From Deltaproteobacteria bacterium (GTDB taxonomy: Bacteria > Desulfobacterota > BSN033 > UBA1163): 52,625 nt of DNA. A program made the translations under genes and the position numbers. The stretch covers positions 1 through 52,625 of the forward strand of contig JAGXTA010000171.1 in the NCBI GenBank assembly GCA_018333535.1. Reading direction: 5' to 3'. The notes beneath the pieces were generated by a model. The model did no database searches, had not been told where the DNA came from, and saw only the letters and a program-made list of their open reading frames with translations. This document shows, piece by piece, positions 27,973 through 36,124 of this stretch. Numbering within the stretch: the first letter of the stretch is position 1; each line of letters begins with the position of its first letter.

Positions 27973-29121
27973 ATGGATTTCGAGTTGACGAACCGACAAA
28001 AACAGATTTGCATGGCGGCACGGGAGTTTGCCGAAGGGGAATTTCCGGGGATTGCCCGTGAATATGATCGCCGGGAAGAATTCCCCGGAGAACTCTGGAA
28101 GAAGGCATGCGGCCTGGGTTTTATCGGACTCTTTATCAAAAAAGAGTATGGAGGACTTGGATTAGGTTTTCTTGAATTTGCCATGGTGATGGAGGAATTC
28201 TGGAGGGTGGATCCGGGATGCGGAAATATTTTGTTGACGACCTTCGGCGCCGAGATCATTCAACTCTATGGCACCGAGGAACAGAAAAAGAAATACCTCC
28301 CTCCCCTCACGAATGGAAAGGCGATCATGGGAACAGCCATCACAGAGCCTGATGCGGGAAGCGACATCCTATCCATCCTGACCCAGGCGAGGAGAGAGGG
28401 CGATCATTATGTGATCAATGGGGCAAAGCAGTTCATCACCAATGGAAGCATTGCCAATTACCTCACAGTGCTTTGCGTGACTCATCCTGATGCAGACTCA
28501 AGGCTGAAGAGATTTGGGGTTGTGATTGTAGAGACAGACCGTCCGGGGTTTGGTGCCATTAAAATTACCGGAAAGCTGGGCATCCGGGCTTCCGATACAG
28601 CAGAACTCCGGTTCAGCGATGTGGGGGTTCCGAAAGAAAACCTGATTGGCGATAAAGGGGGGGAAGGCTTTTCTCAGATCATGCAGCTCTTCAATTTTAA
28701 CCGGGTGATCGCTGCGGCCCAGGGCGTGGGCGTGGCTCAAGGCGCGCTCGATAAAGCCATCCAGTATGTCAAGAAGCGGAAACAATTCGGTCAACCTCTC
28801 GGGGCCTTTCAGGCCATCCAATTCAAAATTGCTGAGATGGCCACCTGGGTCGAGGCGGCACGAACGCTCACCTATAAGGCAGGATGGATGATCGATCACG
28901 GGAAAGTGGATCCTAAACTCATCTCCATCGCCAAATATATCGCGGGGGAAGTGGGCGTCAAGGTGACCAATGATGCGCTCCAACTCCACGGCGGGTATGG
29001 TTATATCGCCGAATATGATATGGAACGATTTTACCGGGACGCAAAGATCGTTGAGATCTATGAAGGGGCGAAGGAGATCGAGAAAAATACCATTGCGAGG
29101 GAACTGCTGGGAAAATTGTAG
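27973..29121 (+). CDS. Acyl-CoA dehydrogenase (first of a tandem pair)
   Basis: 382 residues, an FAD-dependent enzyme oxidising acyl-CoA to trans-2-enoyl-CoA. Signatures are MGTAITEPDAGSD (FAD/substrate binding), QFITNGSIANYL, RKQFGQPLGAFQAIQFKIAE and the C-terminal LHGGYGYIAEYDMERFYRD followed by IVEIYEGAKEIEK, whose Glu in YEGA is the usual catalytic base. ATG 27973 follows GAAGGAG; the 32 in-frame codons upstream are not family-like. A second, similar gene follows 138 bp downstream; electron-transfer flavoprotein genes are not seen. Confidence 0.93.
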   Translation: MDFELTNRQKQICMAAREFAEGEFPGIAREYDRREEFPGELWKKACGLGFIGLFIKKEYGGLGLGFLEFAMVMEEFWRVDPGCGNILLTTFGAEIIQLYGTEEQKKKYLPPLTNGKAIMGTAITEPDAGSDILSILTQARREGDHYVINGAKQFITNGSIANYLTVLCVTHPDADSRLKRFGVVIVETDRPGFGAIKITGKLGIRASDTAELRFSDVGVPKENLIGDKGGEGFSQIMQLFNFNRVIAAAQGVGVAQGALDKAIQYVKKRKQFGQPLGAFQAIQFKIAEMATWVEAARTLTYKAGWMIDHGKVDPKLISIAKYIAGEVGVKVTNDALQLHGGYGYIAEYDMERFYRDAKIVEIYEGAKEIEKNTIARELLGKL

Positions 29122-29196
29122 TTTTAATGCCGTTTTTGTTTTCACCCTGAACCAACCCCTAAATTCAAGTTCAGGGTCTACGATTTCAGGGTCTCA

Positions 29197-29224
29197 CGAG
29201 ATGCCGAAACAAGTTCGGCATGAC
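29197..29224. repeat. REP-like hairpin between the acyl-CoA dehydrogenase genes
   Basis: GATGCCGAA...TTCGGCATGAC forms a 9-bp stem in the spacer between the paired genes. It resembles the GGATGCCGGA...TCCGGCATGAC palindrome inside the MITE at 20695-20839. Confidence 0.5.
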
Positions 29225-29259
29225 ATTCTTATCGCTGGATTAAGGTAAGGAGCTTGAAT

Positions 29260-30405
29260 ATGGATTTCGAATTGACGGATGAACAGAAGGATATTCAGAA
29301 AGCCGCACGGGAATTCGCGGAAAAGACGTTTCCTGAGGTCGCTGAAGAGTGCGACCTCAACGAGACTTTTCCGATGGAGTTATGGAAGAAGGCATGCGAA
29401 CTTGGGTTTGTAGGCGTCTTTATCGACGAAGCCTATGGAGGCCCGGGCCTGGGTTTTTTGGAACATGCCCTCATTACCGAGGAGTTCTCAAGGGTGGATG
29501 CCGGGTGCGGGGCAATTCTCACCACCACCTTAGGCTCGGAATTTATTCACTTCTTCGGAAGGGAAGAGCAGAAGAAGAAATATCTTCCCCTTCTGCCCAA
29601 AGGAGAGGCCATCATGGGAATGGCAATTACCGAACCCGATGCCGGAAGCGATGTGGCTTCCGTCTCAACCGTAGCCCGAAAAGGAAATGGCCATTATGTG
29701 ATCAATGGAAGCAAGATGTTCATCACCAATGGAAGCATTGGCGACTATATCGTCGCCCTCTGCGTCACCAATGAAGAGGAGAAGGTAAAGTCAAAACGCC
29801 ACAGCCCAATTCTCATTGAGACGAATCGGGAAGGGTTCGAGGCCAACAAATTGAAGAGAAAACTTGGAATGCGGGCTTCGGATACCGCGGAGATCAATTT
29901 TTCAGAGGTGAAGGTTCCCCTGGAGAATTTAGTGGGAGAGACAGAGGGAGATGGATTTTATCAACTCATGACGGTTTTCAACCATACCCGCGTTGCCGTG
30001 GCCATCTCAGGAGTGGGAATCGCTCAGGGTGGACTGGAGAAGGCAATCCAGTATGCGAAACAGAGAAAGCAGTTTGGAAGTCCTCTTGGCAGTTTCCAGG
30101 GGATTCAATTCAAGCTGGCGGAGATGGCCAGCCTGATCGAGGCGGCAAGAGCGCTCTGTTATCAAGCGGCCTGGATGGTCGATCATGGAAGGATTGATCC
30201 CAAACTCATCTCCATGGCCAAGTGGTTCGGAGGAGAGGTAGGGGTCAAGGTGATCGATGAGGTGGTGCAGATTCACGGCGGATATGGTTATCTGGGTGAA
30301 TATGGGATTGAGCGCCTCTATCGGGATGCCAAGCTCGTGGAGATCGTGGAAGGAACCAAGGAGATCGAGAAGTTGATCATTGCCAGAGAACTTCTTGGCC
30401 GGTAG
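29260..30405 (+). CDS. Acyl-CoA dehydrogenase (second of a tandem pair)
   Basis: 381 residues, same architecture as its upstream neighbour: MGMAITEPDAGSDVASV, MFITNGSIGDYIVAL, RKQFGSPLGSFQGIQFKLAE, IHGGYGYLGEYGIERLYRD and VEIVEGTKEIEKLIIARELL with the catalytic Glu in VEGT. ATG 29260 follows TAAGGAG at 29246-29252. The pair probably arose by tandem duplication and may differ in acyl-chain preference; the substrate cannot be read from the sequence. Confidence 0.93.
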   Translation: MDFELTDEQKDIQKAAREFAEKTFPEVAEECDLNETFPMELWKKACELGFVGVFIDEAYGGPGLGFLEHALITEEFSRVDAGCGAILTTTLGSEFIHFFGREEQKKKYLPLLPKGEAIMGMAITEPDAGSDVASVSTVARKGNGHYVINGSKMFITNGSIGDYIVALCVTNEEEKVKSKRHSPILIETNREGFEANKLKRKLGMRASDTAEINFSEVKVPLENLVGETEGDGFYQLMTVFNHTRVAVAISGVGIAQGGLEKAIQYAKQRKQFGSPLGSFQGIQFKLAEMASLIEAARALCYQAAWMVDHGRIDPKLISMAKWFGGEVGVKVIDEVVQIHGGYGYLGEYGIERLYRDAKLVEIVEGTKEIEKLIIARELLGR

Positions 30406-30460
30406 TGAAAATAGAGATTGTCTTTACTGTATGCGTAGTCTCCAAATTATTCCGTATATC

Positions 30461-30889
30461 TTACGCCGGTGCCAGTTTTGGAATCAAGAAGGAAAAGAAT
30501 CCTTCTTTCTCATTCTCCCTCTCGATCTTCTCAAAGGCACACTGCACGGCCGAGCGGATCTCTTCCATGTCAACGGGCTTCATCGCCTGATAGAAAATGC
30601 CCGCCCCCCGGAGCCTTCTCACCGGTCCCAGGGATTCCTCCGAAGAGATCATAATGACCTGAATCTTAGAATTGACTTTCTTTAACACTGAGACAACATC
30701 ACAGGCTTTCAACCCCTCGATCTCATCATCGAGAAGAAGAACCTGATGCTGGCCGTTGCGGACTTTCTTGATCATCTCGCTCAGAGCTTTGACCGACTCC
30801 ACCCGGTATCCCTGCCCGTGAAAATAGGTGGTCAGCGATCTGACCCATAAATCATCCTGATAGGCTATGAGTATTTTCTTGTTTTGCAT
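30461..30889 (-). CDS. Stand-alone response-regulator receiver domain
   Basis: 142 residues with a single CheY-like receiver. The acidic pair is D12/D13, the phosphoacceptor D54 or D55 (VLLLDDEIEGL), the switch residue S82/S83 (VIMISSEES) and the lysine K104 (AMKPVD). There is no output domain; a short basic/aromatic tail follows. The start is set by GAGGAGG upstream. It is the third gene behind a sigma-54-type promoter, with two small membrane proteins. No histidine kinase is adjacent. Confidence 0.85.
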   Translation of the reverse strand: MQNKKILIAYQDDLWVRSLTTYFHGQGYRVESVKALSEMIKKVRNGQHQVLLLDDEIEGLKACDVVSVLKKVNSKIQVIMISSEESLGPVRRLRGAGIFYQAMKPVDMEEIRSAVQCAFEKIERENEKEGFFSFLIPKLAPA

Positions 30890-30908
30890 GGCTGCCCCTC
30901 CTCTTATC

Positions 30909-31163
30909 TTATGTCGCTCGGATGGGTATTTCTGACTCTCGATACGGGGTGAAAACCGCTCTAATAAGAGAGCTCATGAGAATCCCCGCAGGTATCACCT
31001 GTGCCAGGACGACGATGACTCCGAAGGTCAAAAAGAACCAGACCCCAAGAAGTCCTATCCCCCTGATCCCACCCGCATAGGCAATCCCCAGAGAACCCAA
31101 TGCGACTGCCAGAATCAGGGCCAGACTCAGAATAATTAGGATTTTCTTCATGCTCTTAGACAT
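30909..31163 (-). CDS. Small membrane protein 1 (QVIPAGIL motif)
   Basis: 84 residues. An N-terminal hydrophobic segment, which may be a signal peptide (ILIILSLALILAVALGSLGI), is followed by a second membrane helix containing VLAQVIPAGILMSSLIRAVF and a short polar tail. GAGGTGA precedes the ATG. It resembles its upstream neighbour in layout and in the Q-x-IPA-x-IL motif, so the two look like diverged duplicates. No family recognised. Confidence 0.65.
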   Translation of the reverse strand: MSKSMKKILIILSLALILAVALGSLGIAYAGGIRGIGLLGVWFFLTFGVIVVLAQVIPAGILMSSLIRAVFTPYRESEIPIRAT

Positions 31164-31195
31164 TGGATTTCACCTCTTCTTGTTTGTTCATCGGG

Positions 31196-31480
31196 CTACT
31201 TTTTTACCGTCACAGGCTTTACCCCAGGAAGCATCACTTCTTCCTCAACCTTCTTCTCTTTCTTCAATGCCATGGTCGTGGCCGTTCCGATGAAGCTGAA
31301 GAAAAGAATCGCTGCCGGGATCAGTTGAAGAAGGATGATGATGGCTCCGATAATAACAAAGACCCAGAGGGCCGGCCCTGCGTCCTTCAGGCTGATCGAC
31401 CTCGCAAATGCAGGAGAAGCTGCCAGACTCATTAACCCTACCATCAACCCAATTTTTAATCCTTTTGCCATTTTTTCCAT
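31196..31480 (-). CDS. Small membrane protein 2 (QLIPAAIL motif)
   Basis: 94 residues. Cleavable signal peptide (GLMVGLMSLAASPAFA), then a membrane helix with VIIGAIIILLQLIPAAILFF and a charged tail (KKEKKVEEEV). A strong AGGAGG lies 8 nt before ATG 31480. First gene of the three-gene unit. The shared Q-[VL]-IPA-[AG]-IL core with the next gene suggests paired subunits in one membrane complex. Function unknown. Confidence 0.7.
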   Translation of the reverse strand: MEKMAKGLKIGLMVGLMSLAASPAFARSISLKDAGPALWVFVIIGAIIILLQLIPAAILFFSFIGTATTMALKKEKKVEEEVMLPGVKPVTVKK

Positions 31481-31517
31481 CTTCGTTTCCTCCTCTCTTT
31501 GATTTTCAACCTATATA

Positions 31518-31535
31518 TAGCATTTCTTATGCCAA
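31518..31535 (-). promoter_or_regulatory. Sigma-54 (-24/-12) promoter
   Basis: On the - strand, TTGGCATAAGAAATGCTA has GG and GC exactly 10 nt apart, matching the -24/-12 consensus (TGGCAY-N5-TTGCW) except for one base. It lies 38 bp upstream of the first small membrane-protein gene. The AT-rich upstream DNA (31540-31740) could hold IHF and enhancer sites, but none is obvious. Confidence 0.55.
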
Positions 31536-31843
31536 ATTTAACATTTATTGTAACTTATCGTTATAATTACATTTTTCTTTTTTACTATTTTTATAAAGTC
31601 CTGTTTTCCATTAAAATGAACGTTTTTATTATACTATTATTACACCCAATTTGCCAAAACGTTTTCTAACTACTTAAATAAATAGTAATTTTTTAGAAAT
31701 ATAGGTTTTATACACAAAGTCAATGGAAAAATAAAAACAATATACTATTTGAAGTTAAGGGGCTTAATCTCTTTAATCTTTAGGGAGCCTCGAATAATGT
31801 CATAAGGTTTGCGAAACCAGGAATCCATAACATTCTGACATTA
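31536..31843. other. AT-rich gene-free upstream region
   Basis: No gene is seen. The stretch 31540-31750 is very AT-rich (runs such as TAAATAAATAGTAATTTTTTAG near 31674, shown as part) and lies upstream of the sigma-54-type site, where bent DNA or an activator site would be expected. Confidence 0.4.
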
Positions 31844-31984
31844 GATGGTCTCGTAAAAAGTCGTCTCACCGGTCCTGCGGCAGGAACCGGTGTCCAGTGT
31901 TTTCATAAGTGTTTGAGATTACTGGATTCCGGCTTTCGCCGGAATGACGATCGTTAGGGTTTTTCGACTTTTTACGAGACCATC
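31844..31984. mobile_element. MITE-like element, 141 bp, family B
   Basis: Perfect 20-bp terminal inverted repeats, GATGGTCTCGTAAAAAGTCG at 31844-31863 and its complement at 31965-31984, flanked by a 4-bp direct repeat ATTA (31840-31843 and 31985-31988). The interior carries CTGGATTCCGG...CCGGAATGACGA (31922-31950), the same palindrome that occupies the interior of the element at 20695-20839. It is non-coding. Confidence 0.88.
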
Positions 31985-32120
31985 ATTACTGGACTCCTGC
32001 CGGAGTTTATCCTGTACTTAATACGGGACGGGAGTGACAAAATGGGAATTATTAGAGGTAGCCTTTTAAAAAGGCTATTTATAGGCAGGGAATAACCATG
32101 GAAGTTAATGAGGGTCGGGG

Positions 32121-33098
32121 TTATGCAAGATGGCAGGCGACCCAGTGGCCTTCTTCGATCTCGCGAGGGGATGGAATCTCTTTCTGGCAAATTTCCACAC
32201 CGATGGGACATCGAGGATGAAAATTGCACCCCGGCGGTAGGGCAATCGGACTGGGAATCTCTCCCCTGAGGATAATCCGCTCCCGAGAGGCTTCCACGAT
32301 CGGGTCCGGAATCGGCACGGCAGAAAGGAGCGCTATGGTATAGGGATGTTTGGCCACCCGGTAAAGGGCATCTCGATTTGCCACTTCAACAATCTTTCCG
32401 AGATACATGACTGCAACCCGGTGGCTGATGTGGCGGACTACGGAGAGGTCATGGGCGATAAAGAGATACGTGAGATCAAACTCTCCCTGAAGGTCTTCGA
32501 GGAGGTTGATGATCTGTGCCTGGATCGAGACATCGAGCGCAGAGATGGGTTCGTCGCAGACGATAAAACTGGGCCGGATGGCAAGGGCGCGGGCGATCCC
32601 GAGCCTCTGACGCTGACCTCCGCTGAATTGATGAGGATAGCGGTCTTTCATGGAAGGGTCCAGTCCCACGATCTTCAATAGCTCAGCGATCTTCTCCCTC
32701 AACTCTCTGCCTCTGATCCGGGTATGGACCCGCAGAGGTTCGGCCACGATTTCTCCGGCTGTCATCCTTGGGTCCAGGGAGTCGAAGGGGTCCTGAAAGA
32801 TGATCTGCATTCTCTGCCGGATCGACCGGAGATGGTCAGATGCCATTGTGCACAGGTCCACCCCTTCGAAATAGACCTCTCCTGAAGTGGGACGGATCAA
32901 TTGGAGGAGGCATCTTCCCAGGGTGGTCTTACCACAACCGCTTTCACCCACGAGGCCGAGGGTTTCCCCCTTTCGAATAAAAAAATTGACGCCATCTACA
33001 GCCTTGACCTCAGCGATCTTCTGCTGGCGGATGATCCCCTTGGTCATGGGAAAATACATAGAGAGGTTTTTAATTTCAATTAGGATATCGTTTGCCAT
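32121..33098 (-). CDS. dppF: Oligo/dipeptide ABC transporter ATPase (second)
   Basis: About 325 residues, OppF/DppF type. Walker [16 protein letters not shown], signature [16 protein letters not shown], Walker [15 protein letters not shown], and the C-terminal oligopeptide-binding extension with cysteines ([15 protein letters not shown]...HWVACH). Such tails may hold an iron-sulfur cluster in some family members. An in-frame TTG at 33119 is possible; ATG 33098 gives the standard N-terminus. Last gene of the dpp operon. Confidence 0.92.
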   Translation of the reverse strand: MANDILIEIKNLSMYFPMTKGIIRQQKIAEVKAVDGVNFFIRKGETLGLVGESGCGKTTLGRCLLQLIRPTSGEVYFEGVDLCTMASDHLRSIRQRMQIIFQDPFDSLDPRMTAGEIVAEPLRVHTRIRGRELREKIAELLKIVGLDPSMKDRYPHQFSGGQRQRLGIARALAIRPSFIVCDEPISALDVSIQAQIINLLEDLQGEFDLTYLFIAHDLSVVRHISHRVAVMYLGKIVEVANRDALYRVAKHPYTIALLSAVPIPDPIVEASRERIILRGEIPSPIALPPGCNFHPRCPIGVEICQKEIPSPREIEEGHWVACHLA

Positions 33099-33125
33099 CT
33101 CTAATAACCACGACCTCAACCTTTT

Positions 33126-34100
33126 CTATCTTTCCATATTGGCCCAGCAGGCAGTGAAGTGGCCATCCCCCACGGGCCTGAGCTCCGGCCTCTCCTTAGA
33201 ACATATCTCCATACGATACGAACATCTCGGCATAAAAGAACATCCCGGAGGAAGGAGGATCAGATTCGGCGGTTGACCGTCAATCGGCACCAGTCTCTCC
33301 TTCCTGGGCTTATCGAGCCTCGGCACAGAAGCAAGCAACCCAATGGTATAGGGATGCTGCGGATGAGCGTAGACTTCAGCCGCCGGACCTTGCTCAACGA
33401 TTCTCCCCGCATACATGACTGCCATACGGTTGACATGCCGTGCCACCACACCTAAGTTATGGGTGATGAGCATGACAGCGGTTCCAAGCCTTGAGGTAAG
33501 CTCCTTGACCACTTCGAGGAGCTGCGCCTGGATCGTCACATCCACCGCAGTCGTGGGTTCATCAGCAATAAGAAGTTTCGGGTTACAGCTCAAAGCCATG
33601 GCGATCATCACCCTCTGACGCATGCCTCCGCTGAACTGGTGAGGGTAGTCGCCAATCCGCCTTTCGGGATCCGGAATCCCCACCATCCTCAAGAGCCTTA
33701 GAATCTCCTCCCTGGCTTCCTTCTTATTCATGTTTCTGTGGAGCTCAAGGGCCTCTCCGATCTGTAGCCCGATGGTGAGAACAGGATTGAGGGAGGTCAT
33801 CGGCTCCTGAAAGATCATGGCAATGTGGTTTCCACGGATGTTACGGATCTCCTTCTCGGAGATCTTCAGGAGGTCCTTCCCCTCAAAGAATATCTCCCCG
33901 CCAACGATCTTTCCCGGGGGATTGGCGATCAGACGGAGGATAGAAAGGGCGCTGACACTTTTTCCGCAGCCGCTTTCGCCCACAAGCCCCAGGGTCTCTC
34001 CTTCCTTCAGATCGTAGGAAACCCCGTCCACGGCCTTGACCACGCCGGCATCCGTGTAGAAATAAGTTTTTAAATCCCTGACCTGAAGCAGAATTCCCAT
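33126..34100 (-). CDS. dppD: Oligo/dipeptide ABC transporter ATPase (first)
   Basis: 324 residues, OppD/DppD type. Walker [17 protein letters not shown]-loop [13 protein letters not shown], signature [16 protein letters not shown], Walker [15 protein letters not shown], and the cysteine-containing C-terminal extension ([15 protein letters not shown]). It pairs with DppF to energise the DppB/DppC permease. About 104 bp of spacer separates it from dppC. Confidence 0.93.
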   Translation of the reverse strand: MGILLQVRDLKTYFYTDAGVVKAVDGVSYDLKEGETLGLVGESGCGKSVSALSILRLIANPPGKIVGGEIFFEGKDLLKISEKEIRNIRGNHIAMIFQEPMTSLNPVLTIGLQIGEALELHRNMNKKEAREEILRLLRMVGIPDPERRIGDYPHQFSGGMRQRVMIAMALSCNPKLLIADEPTTAVDVTIQAQLLEVVKELTSRLGTAVMLITHNLGVVARHVNRMAVMYAGRIVEQGPAAEVYAHPQHPYTIGLLASVPRLDKPRKERLVPIDGQPPNLILLPPGCSFMPRCSYRMEICSKERPELRPVGDGHFTACWANMER

Positions 34101-34204
34101 GTTTAATTAGTGTAAGGGCTATGGTAAAGAGACCCGTTTCGTTTATCGGTTAGGTATTTCGTCTTAATAATTTTTCTCCTCCGAACTCCAGTCTCCGAAC
34201 TATT

Positions 34205-35095
34205 TCACGTCTTCAACCTCGGGTCCAGGGCATCCCTCAATCCATCCCCTAAAAGATTAAACCCCAGCACCGTAACAAAAATCATCAGCCCTGGAAAGGT
34301 GGCGACATGATAGGCCACTCGAATATAGAGCCTTCCTCCGTTGAGCATGGCTCCCCATTCAGCCGTTGGCGGGCTTACTCCTAAACCCAAAAATCCAAGC
34401 CCTGCAGCCCAGAGAATGGCCGTGGCCATGTGGAGGGTGGACTGGACAATGATGGGAGAGAGGCTGTTGGGAATGAGATGCTGGAGGATGATTCTCAGAT
34501 GGCTCGAACCGATAGAGCGCGCCGCCTCAACAAACTGTCTCGACTTGATGGCAAGTACGGAACTCCTTGCCAGCCGCGCATAAATCGGAATCGTTGAGAT
34601 CCCGACCGCAATCATCACATTGTGAAGCCCCACGCCAAGCATCGCAATGAGCAAGAGGGCGAGCAGAATTCCAGGAAAGGCCAACATGGTATCGACAAAC
34701 CGCTGGACGATGAAATCGACCTTTCCGCCAAAATAGGCGGAGACAACACCGATAGGAACGCCCACGAAAATGCCGATCGAGATGACGATGAGTCCGATGA
34801 GAAGGGAGATGCGTGCGCCGTAGATGATCCGGCTGAGGATGCATCTGCCCAGCTCATCCCTTCCCAGGGGATAGTCCCAGGAGGGAGTAGCGAGCTTATC
34901 GGCCAGGCTATGTTCATAGGGATCATGAGGTGCAAGAAGAGGGGCAAAGAGGGCCGAGAGAAGGAAGACCACCACGATAACCAGTCCCATCATGGCCGTT
35001 ATCCTTTTGGAGAGACGCCGGAACACATCCCAAACCGGACCCCTCTCTTTTCTCTCCGGTTTTTCAATCTGCAATCTGCTATCTGCCATCTGCAA
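34205..35095 (-). CDS. dppC: Oligo/dipeptide ABC transporter permease DppC
   Basis: 296 residues, about six membrane helices. An N-terminal OppC segment (RRLSKRITAMMGLVIVVVFL) and the permease EAA-type loop EAARSIGSSHLRIILQHLIPN are present. The first codons (MQMADSRLQIEKPERK) are encoded by short near-repeats (TGCAGAT units at 35060-35095), so the native N-terminus may start a little later. The gene follows dppB by 7 bp. Confidence 0.9.
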   Translation of the reverse strand: MQMADSRLQIEKPERKERGPVWDVFRRLSKRITAMMGLVIVVVFLLSALFAPLLAPHDPYEHSLADKLATPSWDYPLGRDELGRCILSRIIYGARISLLIGLIVISIGIFVGVPIGVVSAYFGGKVDFIVQRFVDTMLAFPGILLALLLIAMLGVGLHNVMIAVGISTIPIYARLARSSVLAIKSRQFVEAARSIGSSHLRIILQHLIPNSLSPIIVQSTLHMATAILWAAGLGFLGLGVSPPTAEWGAMLNGGRLYIRVAYHVATFPGLMIFVTVLGFNLLGDGLRDALDPRLKT

Positions 35096-35102
35096 TCCCG
35101 AT

Positions 35103-36026
35103 TTAATGGTACCTTATCCTCGGATCCAGATACGAATAGAGGATATCCACGATCAGATTGACGAAAATAAACATCGTCGCCACAACCAGGACTACACCCT
35201 GAACTATTGGGTAGTCGCGCGAAAGAATCGCCTCCACCAGAAGCCTTCCGATTCCTGGCCAGGCAAAAACTATTTCCGTCAGCACGGCGCCGCCAAGAAG
35301 CGTGCCGGTCTGAAGTCCGATCACCGTCACCACCGGAATGAGGGCGTTTTTCAGGGCATGGCGGGAGATCACCACTTTTTCTGAAAGCCCTTTTGCCCTT
35401 GCTGTTCGAATATAGTCGAGCCGGATCACCTCGAGCATGCTTGACCGGGTCATCCGGGCAATGATTGCTGTCGAATTGGCGCCAAGGGTGATCGCCGGAA
35501 GGACGAGATGTTTGAAACTCTCCGCTCCCACTGATGGGAACCAGCCGAGCTTGATCGAGAAAAGAAGCATGAGCATCAAGCCCAGCCAGAAGACCGGCAT
35601 CGAAAGTCCGAAGAGGGCGACGAGCATACTCAGATAATCAAATTTGGAATTCTGTTTCACCCCTGCGATGATTCCGGTCGTCACTCCCAAAACCGTTGCG
35701 ACCAGAATGCTTGCAAAGGCAAGTATAAGGGTATTCGGAAGCCTCGCCATGATCTCTTTCGTAACAGGAAGTCCTGTCCGGTTAGAGGTGCCGAGATCTC
35801 CTTTGAAAATATTTCCAATAAAGAGAAGGTATTGTTTCACTGGATGTTTATCCAGCCCGAGTTGAACCCTGACCTGATCGACCACATCTTTTGTGGCATG
35901 GGGGCCTGCTAACACAACGGCCGGATCACCGGGGATCACCCGGACGATGGTGAAGATGATCAGGGAGATCCCAAGGAGAACCGGGATCATGATGAGAAGT
36001 CTTCGGATGATGTACTGACCGGACAT
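35103..36026 (-). CDS. dppB: Oligo/dipeptide ABC transporter permease DppB
   Basis: 307 residues. The family N-terminus is YIIRRLLIMIPVLLGISLII, followed by VIPGDPAVVLAG and the loop TARAKGLSEKVVISRHALKN (EAA motif). It forms the heterodimeric membrane channel with DppC. A terminator-like hairpin lies between it and the upstream binding-protein gene. Confidence 0.93.
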   Translation of the reverse strand: MSGQYIIRRLLIMIPVLLGISLIIFTIVRVIPGDPAVVLAGPHATKDVVDQVRVQLGLDKHPVKQYLLFIGNIFKGDLGTSNRTGLPVTKEIMARLPNTLILAFASILVATVLGVTTGIIAGVKQNSKFDYLSMLVALFGLSMPVFWLGLMLMLLFSIKLGWFPSVGAESFKHLVLPAITLGANSTAIIARMTRSSMLEVIRLDYIRTARAKGLSEKVVISRHALKNALIPVVTVIGLQTGTLLGGAVLTEIVFAWPGIGRLLVEAILSRDYPIVQGVVLVVATMFIFVNLIVDILYSYLDPRIRYH

Positions 36027-36050
36027 ATCTGTGATTAAATACCTTTTATC

Positions 36051-36106
36051 AAAAAAAGGGGCTGACCTTTTCCTTAACAGATTTTGAAGAAAAAATCAGC
36101 CCCTTC
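36051..36106 (-). terminator. Intra-operon terminator between dppA and dppB
   Basis: On the - strand GAAGGGGCTGA (36096-36106) pairs with TCAGCCCCTT (36055-36064), with a loop of about 31 nt and a following U-run (36051-36057). It lies 18 bp after the dppA stop. Partial termination here would keep the binding protein in excess over the membrane subunits. Confidence 0.65.
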
Positions 36107-36124
36107 TATCACAAGATTTCGTGG

